Shown in pieces: positions 36,079-47,815 of a stretch of DNA of 64,000 nucleotides (positions are counted from its first letter, which is position 1; each line of letters opens with the position of its first letter). Below the pieces are notes generated by a model. The model saw nothing but the letters and a program-made list of their open reading frames with translations. It made no database searches and was not told the DNA's origin. Location: the NCBI GenBank assembly GCA_030386875.1, contig CM059572.1, positions 38,561,732 to 38,625,731 on the forward strand, in the 5' to 3' direction. The position numbers and the translations under genes are program-made. This DNA is from Morinoia aosen (Eukaryota; Arthropoda; Malacostraca; Amphipoda; Talitridae).

Positions 36079-37469
36079 TGCAGCAACTTTAGACAAGCCT
36101 ATTTAGTGCTTGCATAAATACATGGAGAAATATTACGGATCCATGATAAAGTACGCAGTTCCGTTCATCCCACACATGATGCAGGATGTTTCATTTCTGG
36201 ATCTTTTTCAGCGCAATTCATAAAATGCAGTCTTAATTACACTTTATTTTTCCCTGGATTTAAAATCATAGAGTTACAATCATCCACAAAAACAATAGTT
36301 TATGACCGAATATTATAGACGGAAGATACGATACGTTAGACGATTGCACATTCACTATTACATCACGAAATATGACGCTCATTTACCGGAGCAAAAGTTT
36401 CAACGGAGTCTTAATTGCACTCCCCTCCTCTGAACACGACAAGAACAACACTGAAGCAAGCGCCATCTGCACAGCTGTGCTGAAGATTCATAAAGGGATC
36501 GCAAAGCTTTGTCATCAGCAACTCAATGTGAACTGACATCGTACACATGAGCGCCTATAAGCAAAAAAATAATTTGAATCAATTGAATAAGACATGAAAA
36601 AATATATAGAAAAAATGACAATAAGTGTATGAAAAGTGGTGCACATTGCTCAAGTTTTCTGTTTACTAATAGAGTATCCAATGCATCATCTGAATTCTTC
36701 AAATTTGGTTGCATTAAGCGTGACGAACCGGCACAATTGGTGCATTTTTTAAAAAGTTACGAGTGGAAAACTTAAGTCTAAAGTCGCGCGAGGTGGACTC
36801 AAGAAATTCTCAAGAAATTCCTGTACTTTTCGCAAAGTGTTTCTTGAAATGTCTCCGCTGCGGCCTGCCGGTGACGATAACTTTCAACAGCTGACAAGCA
36901 CTCACATATGCTACCTTGGGCTCTAGGAGTAAAGAAGTTGTTCTCAAATAAATAGCTTTGAACACTTTTCGTATAAATATCTCACAAATTTTTTTTGAGT
37001 GATCATCAATATTCTCTGACAAATGATCCGTCGAAGAAAACACTTACAAAAACACAACAGAATAATTCTCAACAAATTATTTATGAATTAAAGTTTCATC
37101 AGGCGATCATGAAAGTCCTACGGGAGAAACAGCGAACAATGGAAATATCGAAGTGAAAATATCGCACCTCAGAGAAGACAGTAGTTTAAGAGCTACCTAT
37201 TGAACCGCTCTCGTACAATAGCCTTTACATGATACCAAATAACTTTTCATGCCAAATAACGTTGCAGTTCCTTAAGGTTTAATCCATGGTCCCTTCTTAT
37301 TTTGGACTTATATAATGATTTGCCCCCAAAACCAGCAAACGCAAAAATCTCAATGTATGCTGTTGGCGTTCAAAATGCCAAGACAAGTTCGATAGGTAAT
37401 TTAAAATAAACACAAGTCAACGCTGAAAATCTTTTAAACAAACTAAAATTATAGCGTGACCAAAATGGC
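36079..37469. other. EXT1 upstream region / 5' UTR and promoter side
   Basis: AT-rich sequence immediately 5' of EXT1 on the minus strand. I see no clear TATA box, CpG-rich island or conserved reading frame. An upstream exon or the transcription start probably lies here but cannot be placed by eye. Confidence 0.4.
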
Positions 37470-38912
37470 CTTAAAATAATGCATCATTTTTGGATCAAAA
37501 AATGCAACCAGAAAATCCCCCCAATTAATTCTGGCGTTTGGAGACGATAAAATCGAGCCAGTCGACGAAGTAAAACACTTTGGTGTTTGGGTTGATAAAA
37601 AAATCACTTTCAAACCCCACGTAGAAACGACATGCAGCAAAATTAGCGGAACCCTAATGTTTTTTCATCGAATTAAGAACACTTTTGATGGAAAAACTAG
37701 ATTATTAGTGATTCAGTCTTTAGTATTATTACGTTTAAACTATTGCAGTCTAGTTTGGGGAGACATGCTTCAATATCTCTAAAAATAATTGCAAAAACGA
37801 ACGAACTTCGCAGCCAGTGGTGTGCAAAGGTAATTTCAGTAAACGCGATCACGCAACCCCTCTCTTAAGAAAACTTGGCTTGACCCTAATACTAGAAAGA
37901 TTCCTCATATAACCCCGACAATTGTTCTCGTCTCTCTACCTCCCTCAGAGTAATGCAGGCGTTGCAAAATTTCAGTCCAAACAAAAAACCAAATCAGAGG
38001 AATGATGTCTTAGTTACCGCTCATCCGGCCTGGAACAAAAAGCTCTTCCAGTTTTGGAGCTCTTTTGTGGAATAAGATTCCCCAGCATATAAACAAACTC
38101 TCAAACTGTAAAAGAATTCAAGGCAAACGTGTCAAGCCATTTCACGTTCTGTCATAGAGAAAACGTACTGCCACATTTCGTAGTAAATTCAAAATATACG
38201 ATGGACTGTTCACCTTAAATCTGCTCACAGCTATACTTTGAGGTCAGCATTTCTATCTCTGTGAAGCTGAAATGCCTATGCTTATCCTGGCTAATTTTGT
38301 TAATTTCTTACTATCATACTGCTAAGATCCCACACTCAGCCAGTAAAGCGCAGTCGATTATGAAACCACAATTAGGTTCATTTGTAATCCATGCGTAGAA
38401 ATTCTTGTGCTTAGTTACAACTTCAAAGCGATACCTATCTATCACCGTATTTCTATTTTATTTCATGTACTCATGTGTGTACGTTGTCATTATAGGAAAT
38501 ATCGAGAGAATGAGAAGCCCAAAATGTTTTTTCTTCCTTTTAAACTGTAGGTAATGGGATTTTTTTATAATTTTGTCAGAAAATTAGGAATTGACTCATT
38601 TTGAATTATCAAAATTTTTATTTTTTCCATTTAATTACAATGAGCAATACAGTTGTCAGTTCGATGTAGCAGAATGAAGCATTTTATTTTTTTATTACAC
38701 AAAAGCCAAACTTCAAAGTCATGACGTTTACATTTCGTTAAACGCTATGCGATCAATTAATAACGAAGTTTCAATAAAAAATACAATAAACTACATATTT
38801 CAGTAAATGAAATTAGTACACCTGCTCATTGTTTTCGGAAGACATCGATCACTACCCCAGTAAGCATTGCACGTCTCTGTATCCCATAATGTAAATAAAT
38901 AAATGAATAAGC
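37470..38912 (+). mobile_element. 5'-truncated, decayed LINE (non-LTR retrotransposon), RT C-terminal part and 3' tail
   Basis: The translation after a stop near 37476 gives CIIFGSKNATRKSPQ, then VKHFGVWVDKKITFKPH, LMFFHRIKNTF and QSLVLLRLNYCSLVWG. This is the conserved region downstream of the catalytic core in CR1/Jockey-type reverse transcriptases. After a frameshift come LQKRTNFAASGVQR and KRDHATPLLRKLG, and later ALLWNKIPQHINKLSN and KEFKANVSSHF, all typical of the C-terminal end of that ORF. Several stops and frame changes make it a pseudogene. A GTAAATAAATAAATGAATAA run at about 38892-38911 is a likely 3' tail. The exact left edge is uncertain. Confidence 0.8.
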
Positions 38913-40437
38913 GCCTTCTGAGTTTAGGATTCATAAACTAATTATCTGACTCATTGTACGATGAACAAGCTCTGAAATGCCTTCCTACGTGCATTGGTTT
39001 ATTTCAAACGTGTGTGTTTGTGTTGTGCTTTATATAAGTTTCCCTTGGCCAAACTTCACTCATTACTTGAAAATCATTTTGTACGGTATTTTAACGTGTT
39101 CTGTAGAGTATTTTATTTTTTGCTCTAAATAATTGCGAACATCCTCCTCAGCATTCTCCAGTAATATTCAAAGTATTTATAAGCTTTCAGTCCTCATGCT
39201 TAGGACAAAATATCCATGAGAATATATTCATAGTTTCTCTTAATAATAGTATCAATTCTCTAGTATCCACCTCTTATGGTTTGTTTACTATGTAAGGACC
39301 TTTATGTTGAAAAATATTTAAATTTAATTCACATAATGCATTTCATTTATCGACTTTTTTCGAAATTATTGTTTTTTCTTTCCTTTTTTTCATTCATTAT
39401 TTATTTATTCATTGAAATAATAGTGCGTTATAAATAAAAAAAACGCAATGCAATGGAATGATATGATAAAACAAACAATAACTTACCAATAATTCAACCC
39501 TAGTAAGTTATGGTATTCAAACACTAAGAATCAAAGAAATATGCCATTGTAGTGGATGTAAAGAGAGATAAGGACAAAAGAAAAATTTCTTAAGTTAAAC
39601 GAGTATTTCTGAAAATTGTTCTCCTTAAGTATGGCACCTAGTGCGAAATAAAACTATATTATCATGTATTCAACATAAGGACACATGCACTAAGTAACCC
39701 ATGAGAAGCAGCTACTAAAATGGAAAATTTCTACACACCTCTCCACGAATGAATTTTGGAAGCTCGAATTTCGCGGTATCTCATTGTAGTTAAAATGAGA
39801 ATGCCACTTGTTGATACATCGACTGCCATGTTCTCGCATAAATGAAGCTACTCAAGAAATGAAACTTGACTATCTACCTACGATGTGCAACTTACAGGTA
39901 TAAGCTTAAAAAATGGAAGAAATTTCAATTTAAAACAGGTTTACTGGTAGTGGGAACAAAACGTAAAGGATATGGTTTATCTTAAAAAAAATTAGGAGGT
40001 ACATAAATTTCTATGTGGTGAACGTTTTTATAAATTTCCCTTCGAATAATGTTCTAAATTTGCACTGTTTTGAATTGCAATAAGCAATTCAATCGCCTGT
40101 AGAAATATGGGCTAAGTATGTAAATGAAGGAATTCGTGATCAGCTCTAAATTGAGTACTGACGGTAAATTTGATGCATGATTTAGACAAATAAGCCTTTT
40201 TATGTACTTGGTTGCACCGAAGTGCCAATTTTCGACCGGTAGCGCTAACGCTCATTTGAACGCTCTCTTTCTCCGGTCGAAAATTGGCTCTCCGGTCTTG
40301 GTAGCCATGATATGGGGTTTATGATCAAAAATTACACTTCTGCCAATTTGTTGCAAAAATCAGGGAGAAGTCCCCATAATGTTGCTTGTGGCTTATGAAT
40401 GATATTTGGAAATATTTCTCAACAGATGGTGATGTTA
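38913..40437. other. Intergenic, no gene seen
   Basis: AT-rich, with long T and A runs. The only structure noted is a pair of inverted 16-mers GCCAATTTTCGACCGG / CCGGTCGAAAATTGGC near 40224-40288, separated by about 30 bp. Confidence 0.5.
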
Positions 40438-41276
40438 TGTCCCTAGTACGAACCGTTAAGTTCCACCACAAGAAAAAAGAATGAGGACGGTTGAACGTGG
40501 ACCCGGCGTCTGGTCAGCTACCAAAAGAAATCCGCAAATTCAGCACAACACGGCACGGGAGAAGGCGACGCTTGCGCAGCGACAGCTTAGCGGTTATAAA
40601 AAAGGACCAAGGGAGGCGACGCCTGTGCTCTCAGCTGCGTCAACCGGCAGCGTGATCTCAACGGCGGTTGGCGACAGCGCTGCCACAAGCTTACAGCAGA
40701 AGCAGGGTCTCAGCCAACAGCAACAGCAACAGTGACCAGCAGTAGTAACCGACGACGTGGGCAGCTGCGGCAGCGGTGCCCGCACCTGCTGTAACGGACG
40801 CAGAAGCTGCAGCAGCCCCAGCAGCACGAGGGTTATTTAAAGGGTACGAGGACAGTTAGAGGGATCATTCTATTCCGAGAACTCGTCACTGAAAGGTCTC
40901 CTGGTGCCACTTCATTAACTTGTTAAATTTGCATACGACTGGCACACCGTATTAGACTCCGACATTGTGTTAATTTTCATATAATAACTTAACGTAAAAT
41001 ACGAGGCCCTACTATCGTACCTCGTCATCGCTACATACTCCAAGTTACGTGAAATGGTATTGTAACCATTGTTATTCCTGAATTTGCTAGTCCCATTAAT
41101 CTCTTGTCATAATTATGTGTTCATCCTTCATTGAAACCAGTAAAATACGTGGCTACAGTAAAGAAATGCGTTTTCTTTCTGAAAATAACTCCTTTGATTG
41201 GAAGGTCTGACTTGAAACGACTGAAAATTTGAAACAACGATAAACCTGGATTCGAAAGAAAAAGTAGTATATGACA
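40438..41276 (+). repeat. 5' LTR
   Basis: 839 bp, TGTC...GACA, matching 45213-46052. It contains a TATA-like TTATAAAA near 40594 and a stretch rich in CAG/GCAGC triplets (about 40680-40830) that generates spurious glutamine-rich reading frames on both strands. Confidence 0.93.
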
Positions 41277-41945
41277 ATTGGTGGCAGCGAATGTGAGATC
41301 ATAACCCATTAAAGCTCTTAACGCCTCTGTAAGAGACCGCTTTTCACCACGCTACCTATTCAAATTAAAACTTAACGTAAATGGCCCAAATAAGTGTTTA
41401 AAATTCATTCATCTCATCTCATAATTTGTGTTATTTCCCTAATTTGTGTATTCTCATATCACGTTATTCGTGTATTTGCGTATTGATTTATTTCCTTACA
41501 AGGTGTATTAATTGATTTAACCCGTTTTCCTATTGATTTAGCCCGTTTTCCTATTGATTTAGCCCGTTTTCTGTAATAAGATTATTGTGCACTTTATTTG
41601 ATGCCATTGTATTCATGTGTATTGCTTTTATTCATTGATTTAACCCGTTTTATTAAGTGATTTAACCCGTCTTACCTATTGATTTGACCCGTTTTTTCTA
41701 TAAGATTATTGTGTACTCCATTTTGATATGATTGTGTCCATATGCATTGCTTTTATTTGATCTATTCATTTGTAGTCATGTATTTGGAAACTTATTGTTC
41801 GAAATATTCAATTATATCTGTGTATTTGGAAACATGTTGTACGAAATATTGCATTTAAATTTCTGATTTAAAACTCTAATTGCTATCAGTGCTCATTGTG
41901 AATACATTTGCATTGCTAATTTTGACCTAATTATCTATTGAAATC
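41277..41945 (+). other. LTR-element leader with primer-binding site and internal repeats
   Basis: TGG starting at 41279 and the following GGCAGCG look like a tRNA primer-binding site, though I cannot name the tRNA. From 41517 to 41700 a unit of about 20 bp (ATTGATTTAACCCGTTTT) recurs five or six times. It is embedded in a larger duplication that also contains AAGATTATTGTG. A TGTATTTGGAAAC unit is repeated near 41780 and 41820. Confidence 0.7.
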
Positions 41946-42743
41946 ATGGCAAAGAACAATAATGAAAATATTGCTACCTTAAATCATGCAATCGAACTGC
42001 CTAAGTTTAATGATGAAGGTTGTGTAACTTCATTTTTAAATCACTTCCAAACTAGAGTCGACATTTACACAAACGACGTAGACTTGCAATGTCGTTATTT
42101 GAAAAATGCCCTTACTGGCAAAGCCTGGGATTCTTATGTTCTCAAGTCAGACCAACTAGTTACGCTAGATGATGTCAAAACTTGGCTTATTTCTGTGTAC
42201 AAGGGGGCCATGAATTATAGAAAAACCGTTCATAAAATCCTATTTAATCTGCGCCAAGAGAATGATGAGACTGTCAATGCTTATGCAACACGTGTCCTAG
42301 CCAGCTGGAAAGACACATTTGACCAAGAATGGCACTACGAGGATGACAAAGCACAAAAGATCCTCATTCCTACCATTATTAAGAATATGAATCCCAAGAT
42401 CAGTGAAAAATTACCGCATGATTTTGACCCGGAAAATATTACCAAACTCTTAGATAAAGCGAGGTCAATTGAGGAATCTCTAATTGAAGAGAGAGCTGTG
42501 TGGAACAGAAAGAGACGAGCCCACGAAAGTGATGTAGTAGTGGAGAAATATCAATACCGTCCACCACAAAAGCGAGCTTATCAGCCTAAGAACTCATACA
42601 AATGGCAAAGTGCATTGCATAAAAACACCCGTCCCTTTAATAACTACCAACGTAAATTCAATGACCATCCAAGCCAGAATAGTAACATTGCCGCTGTGAA
42701 GTCAAAAAACTTCCAAGGCAACCGGGATGTCTATCCCCCATAA
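41946..42743 (+). CDS. gag: Retrotransposon gag-like protein
   Basis: 265 residues from ATG. The stretch at about residues 15-170 (LPKF...FLNHFQTRVD, KNALTGKAWDSY, DVKTWLISVYKG, LRQENDETVNAYATRVLASW) has the hallmarks of a Retrotrans_gag capsid domain. A basic, Gln/Pro/Tyr-rich tail (residues about 190-260) follows and lacks a visible CCHC zinc knuckle, which is common in some gypsy lineages. The frame is intact. It overlaps the pol frame by about 58 nt and carries a slippery heptamer near its 3' end, implying that Gag and Gag-Pol are made by -1 frameshifting. Confidence 0.88.
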   Translation: MAKNNNENIATLNHAIELPKFNDEGCVTSFLNHFQTRVDIYTNDVDLQCRYLKNALTGKAWDSYVLKSDQLVTLDDVKTWLISVYKGAMNYRKTVHKILFNLRQENDETVNAYATRVLASWKDTFDQEWHYEDDKAQKILIPTIIKNMNPKISEKLPHDFDPENITKLLDKARSIEESLIEERAVWNRKRRAHESDVVVEKYQYRPPQKRAYQPKNSYKWQSALHKNTRPFNNYQRKFNDHPSQNSNIAAVKSKNFQGNRDVYPP

Positions 42744-43600
42744 TTATCTTGGATATTGAACAAAGAAAATGTTCTAATTTCGTGGACTCTGGTTCTTCTG
42801 TTACTCTCATAAAATCTAGCGTTGTGAACAGGTTGTTTCCTAATCCCCCTCGAATCAAACGTTGTACGAAAGTTCTTTGTTCTGTGAACGGAGACAAAAT
42901 TCACACTCTTGGCACAATCGATCTTAAATTTAATTTAGGCAATGTAGACTGCTCTCACGCCACAATCATAGTTGAAAATTCCTTTTTTCCTGGTGCAGTG
43001 CTTCTAGGGCGCGATTTCCTTAAGAGGTTCAGTGTTGAAATTAAATACGGTAGATGTGAAAACGGCCATGTAAGAATCAACGACAGAACTTATCATTTTC
43101 AAAACGTTGGCGCCTCAAATTCAATTAACTTTGTAAAGCAATCTGAGGACGCTTCTTTCAGTGAAGCTAGGATGTCAAATGATCTGACTGTTGAAGGAGG
43201 CACGTTGTGTCATTCCTTTTTAAGAGTTCCCCGGCACATGAATGGCAAGACAGTCGTTCTAAAACAGAGCGTTACATGCAAAGGAATAGCAGTGCCTCGT
43301 ACGTTAGCTACTGTCCGTGATGGTACCGTGCCTGTAGTTTTTGTAAATTATAATGATAAGAATGTTCTTGTACCTAGAAATAAAATTTATGCTATTTTGG
43401 ATGTTGCTGTTGAGGAGCCAGAGCCTGACCCAAATGAAAGTGAGAGTGACGCCCGTACTGTGGCGGTGCTTGAGAGCACTGGAGATGTGGCGACAGCGCA
43501 TGGTCCCAGACAGCTGCTCGCTCAGGCTGCACAGTGTGAGCAACTGCCTAATTTCTGCCAGCCGCAGAGAAGCGCAATGAACCTGAATTCAACCAAATGA
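42686..43600 (+). CDS. pol: LTR retrotransposon pol fragment: aspartic protease and linker
   Basis: This is the -1 frame relative to gag. It is open from 42686 (after a stop at 42683), with no ATG before the protease, so it is probably made as a Gag-Pol fusion. FVDSGSSVTLIKSS is the retropepsin active-site loop (DSG), and VLLGRDFLKRFSVEI is the matching C-terminal LGRDFL motif. After this, the region with GIAVPRTLATVRDGTVPVV and NDKNVLVPRNKIYAIL matches the stretch that precedes reverse transcriptase in gypsy pol. No reverse transcriptase motif (such as YxDD) follows; the frame ends abruptly at 43600. Confidence 0.85.
   Translation, partial: HCRCEVKKLPRQPGCLSPIIILDIEQRKCSNFVDSGSSVTLIKSSVVNRLFPNPPRIKRCTKVLCSVNGDKIHTLGTIDLKFNLGNVDCSHATIIVENSFFPGAVLLGRDFLKRFSVEIKYGRCENGHVRINDRTYHFQNVGASNSINFVKQSEDASFSEARMSNDLTVEGGTLCHSFLRVPRHMNGKTVVLKQSVTCKGIAVPRTLATVRDGTVPVVFVNYNDKNVLVPRNKIYAILDVAVEEPEPDPNESESDARTVAVLESTGDVATAHGPRQLLAQAAQCEQLPNFCQPQRSAMNLNSTK
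42704..42710 (+). promoter_or_regulatory. Putative -1 ribosomal frameshift site A_AAA_AAC
   Basis: The heptamer is in the exact phase needed relative to gag (gag codons AAA at 42705 and AAC at 42708). The -1 frame is open from 42686 and continues into the protease. A small stem GGGAT/ATCCC with a 4-nt loop lies at 42724-42737. The stem is short, and a larger pseudoknot was not assessed. Confidence 0.7.
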
Positions 43601-43740
43601 TTAACGATGTCGGTAGAGAAGAAGATGATCCCCAAGAATCGGAAGTAGATGATATCCCGGTTTTGCAAAACGAGCATCGTCAAAAAGAGAAAACTGTACG
43701 TAGATATCCTCTGAGGAACAGAACTAAACGACGAAATTAG
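43552..43740 (+). pseudogene. Residual pol C-terminus in a different frame
   Basis: Open from 43552 to a stop at 43738-43740, in the -1 frame relative to the protease frame. It is acidic, then ends RRYPLRNRTKRRN, resembling the basic tail that closes many gypsy integrases. It marks the 3' side of a large internal deletion that removed reverse transcriptase to integrase and shifted the frame. Confidence 0.6.
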
Positions 43741-45212
43741 GTGTAATTGCGCTTGCCCTTTTCAGGAGGACTTCCTTAAGCTCGACCTGATTACCTCATT
43801 TCATTCTCAAATGTACTATGTTTAATGTTAAGAATGTTTCCTAATCATTTCCTTTGTGTTCAACATTTCTTTCATATTTCATATTTAGGACGAATGCTTC
43901 GACTTAGAATTAACTGATCTCTCCAGCGTAATGCGAGTTGGATGCTTTTACCCTCTTGTATTACATATTTAATGTCGATTTGATAAACCAATTTATGTAT
44001 TTACCTTGATGATGCTCATTAATTAGATAGAAATTTTACTTGATATCAAATTTATAACCCGTTCGTATGTCTTTTCATAACTCCTCCACAGGAATGCGTG
44101 TTAATACGTAAAGATTTTCCTTTACGGCCCACAGGCCATCTGATATGTTGTATGTCATATTGTGTATTTCTAATCAGTTTCATTTACTTTGCATTTATTT
44201 CATTTTGTGTTAGTTATAATGTTCTCTAATGGATTTCTTTGAGCTTATTGCGCGTTAGATTACCTCGATCTAGTTATGTACTGTTGAAGGATGATACACT
44301 GGTATGTAAATGACGGGGGAGAGATGGGATGAGTAGATGGGTGGCAATTGATTGCATTCTCAAAGAAATCCAAGGGGTAAATTTTGCCAAGCCCTGAAAT
44401 TAACATCGAACGGTTGTTCCAGCAACACAGCGCCTGCTGTGGCACACAGGCGAGCGACTGACTGAGGCATGGCACAACGCAGAGGCCGTGGGCAGCACAC
44501 CCTCGCGACGCGCCAAAGCAGCGGCGCAGCGGCCGGGAGGCAGTGCTCACGTTCAGTGCACAATTGATGCGTTGGCAACACCGCTGTCTACCAGCTGTCC
44601 CACCACGCTTCTGCTACGCGCCGACCGAGTCTACTACGACCTTGCGGTTAAAGGGTCTACCGCAGCTGTCCTGGCATACTACGACTGCAGCTGTGCGTGG
44701 CGCAATCGGCGGGCAAGCTCAGCTTCCATCTGCAGGACGGTGCACTCACTCGTACAAGGAATGGACTTTTCTCCTGAACATCTATATTTTCGCCGGACAT
44801 GGATTCAACAACAGCGAAGGAAAAATAAAGAAGATACCGATGGACATCAATACGTCCATAATAACTACACGCAGGAGGTAGAGTATGGACTGATCGAGTA
44901 TATGCTCGATATTTATGTTATTAGGGCGGTCTTTACCCCCCGGACGTCTTCAGAAGGCCTCTGGTAGAACGTCAATAGCCACGGGAGAAGATCTTCGGTA
45001 GTAAACTGGAACAGGGCGTCCCGACGACGACAGTAAGCTACCGTGTATTTAGGATCTTCGATTTAGAGTGCGTCAGAAGCACGAATCTCAAGGCTTGTCT
45101 AATTTCACCCCTGCAATGAAGTACGAATCTCAGATGCGTAACTTCAGTAGACGGAAACTTCCAATTCGCATCCAGGAGGATGCTGAGAAATATAGGATGG
45201 GAGGAATTGGTA
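43741..45212 (+). other. LTR-element 3' interior without a recognisable gene
   Basis: 1.47 kb between the pol remnant and the 3' LTR. There is no clear envelope-like frame. A GC-richer patch (44400-44900) opens overlapping frames on both strands with no recognisable motif. The last 20 bases are the polypurine tract. Confidence 0.6.
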
Positions 45213-46052
45213 TGTCCCTAGTACGAACCGTTAAGTTCCACCACAAGAAAAAAGAATGAGGACGGTTGAACGTGGACCCGGCGTCTGGTCAGCTACCAAA
45301 AGAAATCCGCAAGTTCAGCACAACACGGCACGGGAGAAGGCGACGCTTGCGCAGTGACAGCTTAGCGGTTATAAAAAAAGACCAAGGGAGGCGACGCCTG
45401 TGCTCTCAGCTGCGTCAACCGGCAGCGTGATCTCAACGGCGGTTGGCGACAGCGCTGCCACAAGCTTACAGCAGAAGCAGGGTCTCAGCCAACAGCAACA
45501 GCAACAGTGACCAGCAGTAGTAACCGACGACGTGGGCAGCTGCGGCAGCGGTGCCCGCACCTGCTGTAACGGACGCAGAAGCTGCAGCAGCCCCAGCAGC
45601 ACGAGGGTTATTTAAAGGGTACGAGGACAGTTAGAGGGATCATTCTATTCCGAGAACTCGTCACTGAAAGGTCTCCTGGTGCCACTTCATTAACTTGATG
45701 AATTTGCATACGACTGGCACACCGTATTAGACTCCGACATTGTGTTAATTTTCATATAATAACTTAAACGTAAAATACGAGGCCCTACTATCGTACCTCG
45801 TCATCGCCACATACTCCAAGTTACGTGAAATGGTATTGTAACAATTGTTATTCCTGAATTTGCTAGTCCCATTAATCTCTTGTCATAATTATGTGTTCAT
45901 CCTTCATTGAAACAAATAAAATACGTGGCCACAGTAAAGAAATGCGTTTTCTTTCTGAAAATAACTCCTTTGAATGGAAGGTCTGACTTGAAACGACTGA
46001 AAATTTGAAACAATGATAAACCTGGATTCGAAAGAAAAAGTAGTATATGACA
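45213..46052 (+). repeat. 3' LTR
   Basis: 840 bp, about 98% identical to the 5' LTR by eye, with one inserted A. It contains an AATAAA at 45915-45920 that reads AGTAAA in the 5' LTR, a plausible polyadenylation signal. The purine tract AGGATGGGAGGAATTGG lies immediately upstream. Confidence 0.93.
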
Positions 46053-47815
46053 TGACATCACTTGAATCATTATCTTGCGGAAAAAATAACAAGAAATACA
46101 ATTTTGCTTTAAAATTTTCACTCATAGAAAAGTATTTCAGGAACTAGATCTGTAATGTTTATGGTCTGGAAAATACTACACATTATGATGGAAATGCATC
46201 AGCAGAAAAATAAGAGTATGATTAATTTCAAAATTCCTACACGTATATAACAATTCAGGAAAAAACAATAAAAAACATACGTTCATTCAGTACAAAATGC
46301 TACTTAAATTCATTTCGTGGTTTACATTGACAATTGTTTGCTTGTGAGATAAATGTCCCTGGAAACAGAATAACCTCACATTTTCATTCGTTTCAGCGAT
46401 ATTTGTTAATTTAAAGCGAATGATGGCGAACAAGCTGCTCACTTTCCATTTAGCGAGACAAGGAAGCTGAGCAAGAGTTGCAAGCACGCCCTCCCCCACG
46501 CACTCGCTAAGCGCCGCAGCGGAGAACAAACGCTCTGTGCCCTCTCTGCCGCGGCCCAGCAGGCGGTGACTCACCATCCTCTCGAGCTCGTCTCGCCGCA
46601 GTCTTGTGTTTTTATGGCTGTGCTTTTGCGCGCGCTCTTGTGTTGCAGGCGCTGTTGCTGGTTCTCACGACCGCTACAACATGGATTTGCAGCCTTATTC
46701 CTCCTACTTTATAGGCACTAGTTAACGTTCCGTGTGAACTGATTTGCAAGTGTAATACTCGTACAATAACCCGAAAAACACGGTACTTTTCGCGGTAGTA
46801 TGACCTAAAAACACGGTTGAAAGACCTAAAAACATTTGTTTAAAATGTGTTGTACGTGGATAATTTTTTCAGATTATATGTTTGCCTATGAATGAGACAT
46901 TGTGCTTTATTGAATATCATATAGAATTTAATTTCGGTAGATGGTAGAAAGGCTCCACAGAGTGATCTTTCAGTAAGTTAAATAGGCTGATTCCTAGTTG
47001 CTTGAAACGTATCATGCAAAATTTCTACATGGATGCGGAACTGCTATGCATAAATGAAGTGCAAGCTAAATTTTGTTGTACAAACTTGTTATTTTTTAAG
47101 TTTCTCTAACAACTCACATTTAGGATGAAATTTGAGTTACAACATCAGAAGTGTCTGATAATGAGCTCTATCACTGAGCTGACGTGTTAGACGCTTTTAG
47201 TAATCAGTATTGTTTCAACTCAGACTAATTTTCAAACAGTTTTGACCAAAAGAGCAACAGGTTGCATGTCTTTCAAACGAGGTGCGTGCGTTCCGTGCTG
47301 CGTTAGCACTGCGCACTCGCCGGAATATACCATGCAGGGGCAAATATTGAGTTGTTCATTAGACATGTGCGCATAAACCGCTGATATGGAAGCTGTTTTT
47401 ACCGATGAATTGCCAATCAAACTGGTGCACCTTTTTTCCTTGTCACAAAAATATCATAAATCAATTTTCTACGTTCCCGTCATGGCACTCTGTCGCTTTA
47501 CGTACTTTTGTTCGTTATTTGGTCGATAGTGAGTGAAATAAAACAGTAAATATTTTCCATGCACGTTTGCAGCCTTAGGAATACGTTTATATCCCTACGC
47601 ATCGGACTTATACATTGGATTCACATTTTGCACCAAATCTGCTGTGGGGTTCCACAATTTTTCTTCGTTTAAATGTTCGCCATGAAAATTAGTTAGAGCG
47701 ATTTTTTGGTACTCGTCCATTGAGTGCGCTTTATATGAATAAGTTAACCGCGTCAAATGATCGCGGGTATACAATTCATGAACTATTTATGTGTACTGTT
47801 CTCCCGATCACTTGA

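Larger units (their letters stand above)
40438..46052 (+). mobile_element. Gypsy-type LTR retrotransposon, complete ends, internally deleted
   Basis: Two near-identical direct repeats (839 and 840 bp) bound a 3.9-kb interior. Both LTRs begin TGTC and end GACA. A candidate primer-binding site TGGTGGCAGCG starts 2 nt after the 5' LTR, and a purine-rich tract precedes the 3' LTR. The interior has gag, a retropepsin-type pol start and only the last part of pol: reverse transcriptase, RNase H and integrase core are absent, so the copy is non-autonomous. The LTRs differ at about a dozen bases plus one indel by eye, indicating a fairly recent insertion. I see no matching target-site duplication. It lies antisense to both host genes. 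Confidence 0.93.

Noticed and set aside
36079..36096. EXT1 start six codons further upstream
   Set aside because: That codon is TTG; the first ATG gives the conserved MQAKKRY start.
40481..40827. Glutamine- or leucine-rich frames in the LTR, duplicated at 45369
   Set aside because: They fall inside the LTR CAG-rich segment and overlap on both strands.
44488..44967. 159-codon frame in the 3' interior of the LTR element, considered as an envelope or accessory gene
   Set aside because: No signal peptide, transmembrane segment or known motif; an overlapping frame is equally open.
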